Below, in pieces: positions 1 to 5,654 of a DNA stretch of 16,437 bases. This DNA is from an uncultured Ruminococcus sp. GTDB taxonomy: Bacteria > Bacillota > Clostridia > Oscillospirales > Ruminococcaceae. The first letter of the stretch is position 1. Each line of letters opens with the position of its first letter. A program made the translations under genes and the position numbers. Below the pieces are notes generated by a model. It was given only the letters and a program-made list of their open reading frames with translations. It searched no databases and was not told the origin of the DNA. The DNA is taken from positions 1 through 16,437 of the forward strand of contig CALEPT010000040.1 of NCBI GenBank assembly GCA_937910385.1, read 5' to 3'.

Positions 1-2939
1 CCCCCTGCCGTAGAATGGCGGGTCTTGGCTATCCACGGATAAACCTTTCCTGAGGGAAGATGTCCACCCTCTCCGGGTTTTGCTCCCTGAGCCATTTTTA
101 TCTGTATTTCCTTCGCGGAAACAAGATACTCACTTGTAACACCGAATCGTCCCGAAGCCACCTGTTTTATAGCTGAGCAGCGGTCGGATTTGAGCCTTTC
201 GGGACTTTCTCCGCCTTCTCCCGAATTGGACTTTCCTCCAATCCTGTTCATTGCTATAGCCATGCATTCATGAGCTTCCTGCGAAATAGAACCATAAGAC
301 ATCGCGCCGGTCTTGAATCGGTGACAGATGCTCTCGACGCTTTCCACTTCTTCTATCGGGATACCGCCGTTCTCATCAAATTTAAAATCAAGCAGACTCC
401 TGAGCGTGAGCGTATTATCCTCTCTGCTGAGGCATTCAGAGTACTTTTTGTATGTCTCATAGCTGCCCGTGCGTGCAGCTTCCTGTAAAAGATGTATCGT
501 TTCGGGAGTATAGAGGTGATCACTCTTTCCGCTTCTGAGCTTGTGGCTTCCCGAGCTGCCGATACCCCTTGTGACAGAGAGTCCGAGCGGATCGAATGCC
601 GCATTGTGGAGCTCCTCCGTGCGGTCGCTGATATCGGTAAGCGTTATTCCGCCTATCCTGCTGACCGTGCCGCCGAAATACTTGTCGATGACCTCCCTTG
701 AGATACCCACTGCCTCAAAGAGCTTCGAACCCTGGTAGGACTGTATGGTGGAAATTCCCATTTTAGAGGCTATCTTGATAATGCCGTGAAGTATCGCGCT
801 GTTGTAGTCGTCCTCTGCGGCATAGAAGTCCTTGTCGAGCATACCCGTGTCGATGAGGTCTCGTATGGTCTCCTGTGCAAGGTACGGGTTCACCGCGCAA
901 GCTCCGTAGCCGAGCAGCGCCGCGAAGTGGTGGACCTCTCTCGGCTCGGCACTTTCAAGTATCATAGCCACGGCAGTCCTCTTCTTTGTAGAGACAAGAT
1001 GCTGCTGAAGTGCGGCTACCGCAAGCAGAGACGGTATCGGAGCATGGAACTCATCAACGTCGCGGTCGGACAGAATGAGGATATTAGCGCCGTCCCGATA
1101 AGCCTTATCCGCTTCAATAAACAGGCGCTCTATCGCCTTTTCAAGCGGAGTACCTATGTAATAGGTTATCGGGATAACTGCCGTTTTGAGTCCCTTGACG
1201 TTCATGCTCTTGATCTTGAGCATATCCGTTTCAGTGAGGATAGGATTTTCTATTTTCAGCACGCGGCAGTTCTCTGGCTTTTCTTCAAGGATATTTCCGT
1301 CCTCGCCGATGTACATACTCGTATCGGTGACTATCTCCTCTCGGATGGCGTCAAAAGGAGGATTTGTAACCTGTGCGAAAAGCTGGCGGAAATAATTAAA
1401 AAGCGGTATACTCTTTTTGTCAAGCGGCGGGAGCGGTATATCCGAGCCCATTGAAGCTATCGGCTCGGAGCCTTTTTCTGCCATGGAAAGTATGCTGCTG
1501 CGGATATCCTCATAGGAATAGCCGAACGCCTTCCAGAGCTTTTCAAGCTCGCCGTGAGTATAGGTCTTGACATTCTTATTAGGAATATGCAGGTCGTGCA
1601 GACGCACGAGATTGGAGTCGAGCCACTCGCCATAGGGCTGACGCTCCGCGTAGGTGCTCTTGATCTCCTCATCGTCGATGAGCCTGCCCTGCTTTGTGTC
1701 CGCGAGAAGCATCCTTCCGGGACGCAGTCTGTCCTTCTTTATTATCTTCTCGGGAGGAATGTCTATGCAGCCTGTTTCGGACGAAAGAATGAGAAAACCG
1801 TCGCTTGTAATGCAGTATCGCGAGGGACGCAGACCGTTTCTGTCGAGTACAGCTCCCATGACGTCGCCATCGGAGAAGATTATCGACGCAGGACCGTCCC
1901 ACGGCTCCATCATCGTCGCATAGTACTGGTAAAAATCGTACTTTGCCTTAGATATTGTGCGGTTGTTTTTCCACGGCTCGGGAATGGTTATCATGACTGC
2001 CAAGGGCAGAGGCATTCCCGACATCACCATGAACTCGAGCGCATTGTCAAGTCTCGCGGAGTCCGAACCGTTGACATTTATCGCGGGGAGCACCTTGAAC
2101 ATATCGTTTTTGAGCGCCTCGCACGACATGGTCTCCTCGCGTGCAAGCATTTTATCAGCATTTCCCGTTATCGTGTTTATCTCACCATTGTGGACGATGA
2201 GTCTGTTCGGATGAGCCTTCTGCCAACTCGGATTTGTGTTGGTCGAAAAGCGCGAATGAACCATCGCTATCGCCGAGGTAAAATCTTCATGCTGAAGGTC
2301 GCAGTAGAATTTGCGCAGCTCGTCTACGAGGAACATTCCCTTGTAGACCACAGTCCTGCTCGAAAGTGAGCATACGTATGTATTCTCGTCGGACTGCTCG
2401 AAAACTCTTCTTGCAACGAAAAGTCTGCGGTCGAACTCAAGTCCCTTCTCGCAGCCCTCGGGTCTCTTTACAAACCCCTGTACTATATGAGGCATACTGT
2501 CAAGCGCCTTCTGTCCGAGAACAGTCGGAGCAGATGGAACTTCACGCCATCCAATAAGCTCCATGTCGTTTTTATTAAGGATAATCTCAAAGAGTTTTTT
2601 TGCCTGATTGCGTTTGAGCTCGTTCTGGGGAAAAAAGAACATTCCGACACCGAAGTCACCTTCGCCGCCGATATCAAAGCCGAGCTCTGAGGTCTCTTTC
2701 CTGAAAAATTCATAAGGCATCTGAACGAGTATTCCTACACCGTCGCCTGTTTTTCCCTCGGCATCCTTTCCTGCGCGGTGCTCGAGCTTTTCAACTATTT
2801 TAAGAGCATTCTCGACTACCTCGCGGGAACGCTTTCCCTTTATATTTACTACCGCGCCGATACCGCAGTTATCGTGCTCAAAGCGCGGGTTGTAAAGTCC
2901 CTGCTGAGCATACGGTTCCTCCGTTCTGAAATTATCCAT
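1..2939 (-). CDS. gltB: Glutamate synthase large (alpha) subunit, N-terminal ~979 residues, cut by window edge
   Basis: Makes glutamate from glutamine and 2-oxoglutarate in the cytoplasm, with the small subunit supplying electrons; with glutamine synthetase it forms the GS-GOGAT cycle. Seen: the frame is open from the ATG at 2939 to the left edge. A 24-residue propeptide precedes Cys25 in the context DNCGIG, the expected N-terminal nucleophile after cleavage. The class II amidotransferase domain follows (about 25-430, with HSRFSTNT near 233 and GLRPSRY near 368), then the central domain, then the start of the FMN-binding synthase domain (GAMSYGSIS near 896 and YPWIAKTRH at the edge). The 3Fe-4S cysteines and about 500 more residues should lie outside. 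The start is set by the position of the nucleophile; its own ribosome site (GGAAAGG, 11 nt away) is poor, and an eight-codon ORF ends six bases before it. It is divergent from amt. No gltD is visible here. Confidence 0.95.
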   Translation of the reverse strand, partial: MDNFRTEEPYAQQGLYNPRFEHDNCGIGAVVNIKGKRSREVVENALKIVEKLEHRAGKDAEGKTGDGVGILVQMPYEFFRKETSELGFDIGGEGDFGVGMFFFPQNELKRNQAKKLFEIILNKNDMELIGWREVPSAPTVLGQKALDSMPHIVQGFVKRPEGCEKGLEFDRRLFVARRVFEQSDENTYVCSLSSRTVVYKGMFLVDELRKFYCDLQHEDFTSAIAMVHSRFSTNTNPSWQKAHPNRLIVHNGEINTITGNADKMLAREETMSCEALKNDMFKVLPAINVNGSDSARLDNALEFMVMSGMPLPLAVMITIPEPWKNNRTISKAKYDFYQYYATMMEPWDGPASIIFSDGDVMGAVLDRNGLRPSRYCITSDGFLILSSETGCIDIPPEKIIKKDRLRPGRMLLADTKQGRLIDDEEIKSTYAERQPYGEWLDSNLVRLHDLHIPNKNVKTYTHGELEKLWKAFGYSYEDIRSSILSMAEKGSEPIASMGSDIPLPPLDKKSIPLFNYFRQLFAQVTNPPFDAIREEIVTDTSMYIGEDGNILEEKPENCRVLKIENPILTETDMLKIKSMNVKGLKTAVIPITYYIGTPLEKAIERLFIEADKAYRDGANILILSDRDVDEFHAPIPSLLAVAALQQHLVSTKKRTAVAMILESAEPREVHHFAALLGYGACAVNPYLAQETIRDLIDTGMLDKDFYAAEDDYNSAILHGIIKIASKMGISTIQSYQGSKLFEAVGISREVIDKYFGGTVSRIGGITLTDISDRTEELHNAAFDPLGLSVTRGIGSSGSHKLRSGKSDHLYTPETIHLLQEAARTGSYETYKKYSECLSREDNTLTLRSLLDFKFDENGGIPIEEVESVESICHRFKTGAMSYGSISQEAHECMAIAMNRIGGKSNSGEGGESPERLKSDRCSAIKQVASGRFGVTSEYLVSAKEIQIKMAQGAKPGEGGHLPSGKVYPWIAKTRHSTAG

Positions 2940-2945
2940 ACTGTG

Positions 2946-2972
2946 TCACGCCTTTCCGGTGCCGCTCGCCAT
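2946..2972 (-). CDS. Possible eight-residue leader peptide (MASGTGKA) ahead of gltB
   Basis: The ATG at 2972 has a strong ribosome site (GAGGAG, seven bases upstream), much better than that of gltB. It reads eight codons to a TGA at 2946-2948 and lies in the same frame as gltB, whose ATG follows the TGA after six bases. The sequence suggests translational coupling: ribosomes load here, stop, and restart on gltB. The peptide contains no run of one amino acid that would point to classical ribosome attenuation. It could instead be a chance ORF around a displaced ribosome site. Confidence 0.3.
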   Translation of the reverse strand: MASGTGKA

Positions 2973-2990
2973 TGAACGGCTCCTCATAAT

Positions 2991-3034
2991 AAAAAAGGCG
3001 CTCATGGCAGACAAATAGTCTGTCACGAACGTCC
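2991..3034 (-). terminator. Intrinsic terminator in the gltB leader (attenuator)
   Basis: In the minus-strand RNA a 17-nt arm (3034-3018, GGACGTTCGTGACAGAC) pairs with a 16-nt arm (3012-2997, GTCTGCCATGAGCGCC) around the loop TATTT. There are two mismatches and a few G-U pairs. Six U residues follow (2996-2991). The hairpin begins within about 10 nt of the predicted transcript start and lies before gltB, so gltB expression should require it to be bypassed. Confidence 0.75.
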
Positions 3035-3040
3035 TTGTTC
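3027..3040 (-). promoter_or_regulatory. Candidate antiterminator hairpin (ANTAR-type loop) in the gltB leader
   Basis: In the minus-strand RNA, GAAC (3040-3037) pairs with GTTC (3030-3027) around the six-base loop AAGGAC, which has A at position 1 and G at position 4, the pattern recognised by ANTAR antiterminator proteins. Its last eight bases (3034-3027) are the base of the terminator 5' arm, so the two structures exclude each other. The stem is only four pairs and no second hairpin is visible, so this is tentative. Confidence 0.4.
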
Positions 3041-3046
3041 TTAAAT

Positions 3047-3075
3047 ATATTAGCACTTTACGTCTCAAATGTCAA
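3047..3075 (-). promoter_or_regulatory. Sigma70-type promoter of gltB
   Basis: On the minus strand TTGACA (3075-3070) is followed by a 17-nt spacer and TAATAT (3052-3047). Transcription would start near 3040, leaving a ~100-nt leader. The -35 context CCTCTTGACA is identical to that of the amt promoter. Confidence 0.8.
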
Positions 3076-3253
3076 GAGGTATGTTCGGATTTGTGCATTT
3101 TGACTAATCGCCTTCTGTTCGTCATTATAAAAATGTCTACACTTCCAAAGTCCGTTATCAATGTACGTCCTCAACATCCCTTTCCGCACTTGGAGAATAG
3201 AACGCTCCTCGAGTTTTTGCGTACTCACAAGGTTATAGCCTTGGTTGAGGTCG

Positions 3254-3373
3254 TCAGTCATATTCAATAGCTCCATAAATTATCTCTGCTCGCGATCTCT
3301 CAGCCTTTCCGAACGCGGACAGCAGCACGCTCGCACTACAAAAAGCTGTCAGCAAAGCAATATATCTTCTCAT
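3254..3373 (-). CDS. Small ORF, 39 aa, signal-peptide-like (possible small exported peptide or gene remnant)
   Basis: Not recognised. The ATG at 3373 is preceded by AAGGAG at ideal spacing. The product starts MRRYIALLTAF, a positive N-terminus, followed by a hydrophobic stretch up to about residue 21 and then a charged tail, as in an exported peptide. It stops at TGA 3254-3256. Another frame (start 3276) stays open to 3058, so a single lost or gained base could have split a ~105-residue exported protein; that second frame runs into the gltB promoter. A weak extended -10 lies upstream. It could be a real small peptide, a decayed gene, or chance. Confidence 0.35.
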   Translation of the reverse strand: MRRYIALLTAFCSASVLLSAFGKAERSRAEIIYGAIEYD

Positions 3374-3560
3374 AATATGATCTCCTTAAAATTTCTCATA
3401 AATATAGTATCATTTCCGCGGCAGATTGCTGCACGAGGTAAAAATTTCCCATAAAGTGCACAAAGCACAGTGCTTCTTATTGTGCATTATGCAATTCGCA
3501 AAAGTTTGTTTGTTCAAACTTGTTAAAAACTATTCTATTCGACGAATTTGAAAAAACCTC
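3374..3560. other. AT-rich divergent intergenic stretch with two short palindromes
   Basis: No gene seen. It contains AAGCAC-A-GTGCTT (3463-3475), a perfect 6+1+6 palindrome, and TGCAT-T-ATGCA (3483-3493), a perfect 5+1+5 palindrome. The second overlaps TTGTGCATTATG, a near match to the GTGCATTTTG repeats found upstream of gltB and glgB. These lie about 70-100 bp upstream of the amt -35 hexamer and could be operators, but no regulator is identified. Confidence 0.35.
3404..3412 (-). promoter_or_regulatory. Possible extended -10 promoter element for the 39-aa ORF
   Basis: The minus strand reads TGATACTAT, matching the extended -10 pattern TGnTAnnnT, about 30 nt before the small ORF. No convincing -35 hexamer is present at 16-18 nt, so the call rests on the extended -10 alone. 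Confidence 0.25.
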
Positions 3561-3589
3561 TTGACAAAATCCGATTTTGGGTATATACT
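3561..3589 (+). promoter_or_regulatory. Sigma70-type promoter of the amt-pyrG-glnN operon
   Basis: TTGACA (3561-3566), a 17-nt spacer and TATACT (3584-3589), with a predicted start near 3596. The spacer and last -35 bases form an inverted repeat, CAAAAT (3565-3570) and ATTTTG (3574-3579) separated by CCG, a possible operator. Confidence 0.85.
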
Positions 3590-3600
3590 GTCATTGTAAA

Positions 3601-3614
3601 CAGCAAGGGAGCTG
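3601..3614 (+). promoter_or_regulatory. Candidate antiterminator hairpin 1 (ANTAR-type loop), amt leader
   Basis: CAGC (3601-3604) pairs with GCTG (3611-3614) around the loop AAGGGA, with A at position 1 and G at position 4. It begins about five bases into the predicted transcript and shares bases 3606-3614 with the 5' arm of the first terminator, so only one of the two can form. The same arrangement and an AAGG loop start occur in the gltB leader. No partner hairpin lies upstream within the transcript. Confidence 0.4.
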
Positions 3615-3646
3615 CAGACAACAAGTCTGTAGTTCCCTCTTTTTTT
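3606..3646 (+). terminator. Intrinsic terminator 1 in the amt leader
   Basis: AGGGAGCTGCAGAC (3606-3619) pairs over all 14 positions, two as G-U, with GTCTGTAGTTCCCT (3625-3638) around AACAA, followed by C and seven T (3640-3646). It sits about 120 nt before amt and only about 10 nt after the predicted start, so it should act as an attenuator. Confidence 0.85.
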
Positions 3647-3666
3647 GGACCGAAGCTCTTCGGTTC
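3647..3666 (+). other. Leader hairpin between the two amt terminators
   Basis: GGACCGAA (3647-3654) pairs with TTCGGTTC (3659-3666) around GCTC, with one G-U pair. It may be a folding or pausing element. If its top pair opens, the loop becomes AGCTCT, which lacks the G at position 4 expected of an ANTAR site. Confidence 0.4.
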
Positions 3667-3667
3667 G

Positions 3668-3706
3668 GGTAATAAGCGCTTAATTCCATACACAATGGGG
3701 TGTATG
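3668..3706 (+). promoter_or_regulatory. Candidate two-hairpin ANTAR-type antiterminator, amt leader
   Basis: Hairpin 2 is strong: CATACAC (3687-3693) pairs with GTGTATG (3700-3706), seven perfect pairs, around the loop AATGGG (A1, G4). Directly before it, the loop AGCGCT (3675-3680; A1, G4) is flanked by GGTAATA and TAATTCC, which pair at five of seven positions; this first stem is weak. Hairpin 2 uses 3698-3706, the first nine bases of the second terminator, so protein-stabilised hairpin 2 would block termination. Known: ANTAR domains bind two adjacent hairpins with six-base loops carrying A1 and G4. Assigning this site to that family is inference. Confidence 0.55.
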
Positions 3707-3740
3707 ATGTCTTCGGGCATCGTACACCCTCTTTGTTTTT
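3698..3740 (+). terminator. Intrinsic terminator 2 in the amt leader
   Basis: GGGTGTATGATGTC (3698-3711) pairs over 14 positions, two as G-U, with GGCATCGTACACCC (3716-3729) around the stable loop TTCG, followed by a T-rich tract (3730-3740, TCTTTGTTTTT). It ends 27 nt before the amt start codon, so it is an attenuator and not the end of an upstream gene. Confidence 0.85.
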
Positions 3741-3767
3741 GCTGTATTTTTTCAAGGAGGTATATTT

Positions 3768-5567
3768 ATGGAAACTGAAACAATTTTACAGCAGGCTCTT
3801 GACGGTGCTAACAGTACTGTCTTCGGCGTATGGTTTCTTATAGGCGCTGCTCTTGTATTTTTTATGCAGGCAGGCTTTGCAATGGTAGAAACAGGTTTTA
3901 CACGCGCAAAAAATGCAGGCAATATCATTATGAAAAACCTCATGGACTTCTGTATCGGTACAGTTGTCTTCATTCTTATCGGCTTCGGACTCCTCTTCGG
4001 CGAGGACTTAGTCGGTATAATAGGTCAGCCCGGCTTCGATATCTTCACTTCCTACGGAAGCTTTGACTGGTCAAATTTCGTATTCAACCTCGTATTCTGC
4101 GCAACAACTGCTACTATCGTTTCCGGTGCTATGGCAGAAAGAACAAAGTTCCTTTCATATTGCGTTTACTCAGCTATAATCAGCGCTGTCGTTTATCCTA
4201 TCGAAGCGCACTGGGGCTGGGGCGGAGGCTGGCTCGCTCAGTGGGGCTTCCACGACTTCGCAGGTTCGGCTCACATACATATGGTAGGTGGTATCGCAGC
4301 TCTCGTAGGCGCAGCTATCCTCGGACCGAGAATAGGAAAATTTGCTAAAACAAAAGAAGGCGACACAAAAGTAAACGCTATCCCCGGACATAACCTTACT
4401 ATCGGCGCACTCGGCTGCTTTATCCTTTGGTTCGGCTGGTACGGCTTCAACGGTGCCGCCTGTACCTCAGTCGATCAGCTCGGCTCGGTATTCGTAACAA
4501 CAACTATTGCTCCCGCTATCGCAACAGTTACTTGTATGATATTCACATGGCTCAAATACGGCAAACCCGATGTTTCAATGTGTCTGAACGCTTCACTGGC
4601 AGGTCTGGTAGCTATTACAGCTCCCTGCGATGTAACGGACGCGCTCGGTGCTTCAATAATCGGTATAGTTGCAGGGCTTCTGGTATGCTTCGGCGTGTGG
4701 TTCCTTGATTACAAGCTCCATGTTGATGACCCCGTAGGTGCAGTTGCAGTGCATATGTTTAACGGCATCTGGGGAACTATCGCTGTAGGACTTTTCGCTA
4801 ATCCCGATGTTCCAGGTTATTCTCTCGCAGATCAGAACGGTGATCAGCTTGCAGGACTTTTCTACGGCGGCGGATTTGCTCTTCTCGGCAGACAGCTAAC
4901 AGGCTTTGTATGTATAGCAGCTTTCACAGCTATCGCTATGGCGTTTGTATTCTTCCTGATTAAAAAGACTATCGGACTCAGAGCTTCCGAACAGGAAGAG
5001 ATCATCGGTCTTGACATCACAGAACACGGTCTCGTCTCATCTTATGCCGACTTTGCTCCTTCCATGAACGACGCTTCAATGCTCGGATACACAAAGGACG
5101 ACGCAAAGAGCGTGAAAAAGGCAGAAAATTCACCTGTTGCAAAAGTACCGGTTGAAAAGGCTGTCGAGGTCGAAAGCTATGTTGCTCCCTCGATCGGTGG
5201 TGCTCCCAAGATGACAAAGATAGTCGTTATCTTCAAGCAGCAGAAGCTACAGTCATTTATAGAGGCTATGGAAGCAATAGACGTAAAGGGAATTACGGTC
5301 ACTAACGTAATGGGCTGCGGAATGCAGAACGGTCAGCGCAACTATTATCGAGGCACTACCGTTGAAATGAATCTTCTCCCCAAGGTAAAAGCTGAAATTG
5401 CAGTATGTGCAGTTCCCGTCGAAAAGGTCATCGACGCTGCAAAGGCTGCTCTTTATACAGGAAATTACGGCGACGGAAAGATGTTCATTTACGACATCGA
5501 GAACGTCATCAAGATCCGTACAGGCGAGGAGGGCTACGACGCTCTTCAGGATATGGATAAGGATTAA
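3768..5567 (+). CDS. amt: Ammonium transporter fused to a PII nitrogen-sensor domain
   Basis: A membrane ammonium channel with its regulator attached, 599 aa. Residues 1-405 are the Amt part, with repeated hydrophobic segments (11 expected in the family), the signature DFAGSAHIH (163-171), and pore histidines H171 and H329 (equivalent to E. coli AmtB H168 and H318). A hydrophilic linker covers about 406-480. Residues 481-590 are a PII domain: Q520 (equivalent to Q39), T-loop 520-540, and the ATP loop GDGKMF at 568-573 followed by IRTGEE. The residue aligned with the uridylylated Tyr51 is Val532, so GlnD-type modification is unlikely, whereas Tyr527 (Tyr46) is kept. Free PII normally plugs Amt; here the plug would be tethered. 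The ribosome site AGGAGGT fixes the start. It is the first gene of the operon, behind two attenuators. Confidence 0.96.
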   Translation: METETILQQALDGANSTVFGVWFLIGAALVFFMQAGFAMVETGFTRAKNAGNIIMKNLMDFCIGTVVFILIGFGLLFGEDLVGIIGQPGFDIFTSYGSFDWSNFVFNLVFCATTATIVSGAMAERTKFLSYCVYSAIISAVVYPIEAHWGWGGGWLAQWGFHDFAGSAHIHMVGGIAALVGAAILGPRIGKFAKTKEGDTKVNAIPGHNLTIGALGCFILWFGWYGFNGAACTSVDQLGSVFVTTTIAPAIATVTCMIFTWLKYGKPDVSMCLNASLAGLVAITAPCDVTDALGASIIGIVAGLLVCFGVWFLDYKLHVDDPVGAVAVHMFNGIWGTIAVGLFANPDVPGYSLADQNGDQLAGLFYGGGFALLGRQLTGFVCIAAFTAIAMAFVFFLIKKTIGLRASEQEEIIGLDITEHGLVSSYADFAPSMNDASMLGYTKDDAKSVKKAENSPVAKVPVEKAVEVESYVAPSIGGAPKMTKIVVIFKQQKLQSFIEAMEAIDVKGITVTNVMGCGMQNGQRNYYRGTTVEMNLLPKVKAEIAVCAVPVEKVIDAAKAALYTGNYGDGKMFIYDIENVIKIRTGEEGYDALQDMDKD

Positions 5568-5582
5568 TTCCTCTTTCCTCAG

Positions 5583-5614
5583 CGTGCCGCACAGCTTGAC
5601 TGCTGTGCGGTATG
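5583..5614 (+). other. Intergenic mRNA hairpin between amt and pyrG
   Basis: CCGCACAGC (5587-5595) pairs perfectly with GCTGTGCGG (5602-5610) around TTGACT, extended by four more pairs (two G-U) to 5583 and 5614. No T run follows, so it is not a standard intrinsic terminator. It may protect the upstream message from 3' decay or mark a processing point, letting amt and pyrG-glnN be expressed at different levels. Confidence 0.5.
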
Positions 5615-5654
5615 ACTGCGATTTCGGCAATAAGCTACAGCAAGGAGAAAAGAA

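Noticed and set aside
786..1454. 222-residue plus-strand ORF, and a 271-residue one at 1554-2369
   Set aside because: Both lie antisense to gltB, whose frame is fully open with recognisable motifs; their proteins resemble no known family and they have no ribosome site context.
2940..3050. Known glutamine-binding riboswitch in the gltB leader
   Set aside because: The ~100-nt leader is almost filled by a simple terminator hairpin, and I could not see the conserved junction of the glnA-type riboswitch, which is known mainly from cyanobacteria.
3058..3276. 72-residue minus-strand ORF as a separate gene
   Set aside because: It has only a weak ribosome site, overlaps the better-supported 39-codon ORF, and runs into the gltB promoter; it is mentioned only as a possible split frame.
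3647..3666. Hairpin CCGA/TCGG with loop AGCTCT as the first ANTAR hairpin of the amt leader
   Set aside because: The loop has A at position 1 but T, not G, at position 4, and it folds better with a four-base loop; the AGCGCT loop next to hairpin 2 fits the pattern better.
5583..5614. Intrinsic terminator between amt and pyrG
   Set aside because: The stem is strong but no T run follows on the plus strand, so it is listed as an mRNA hairpin only.
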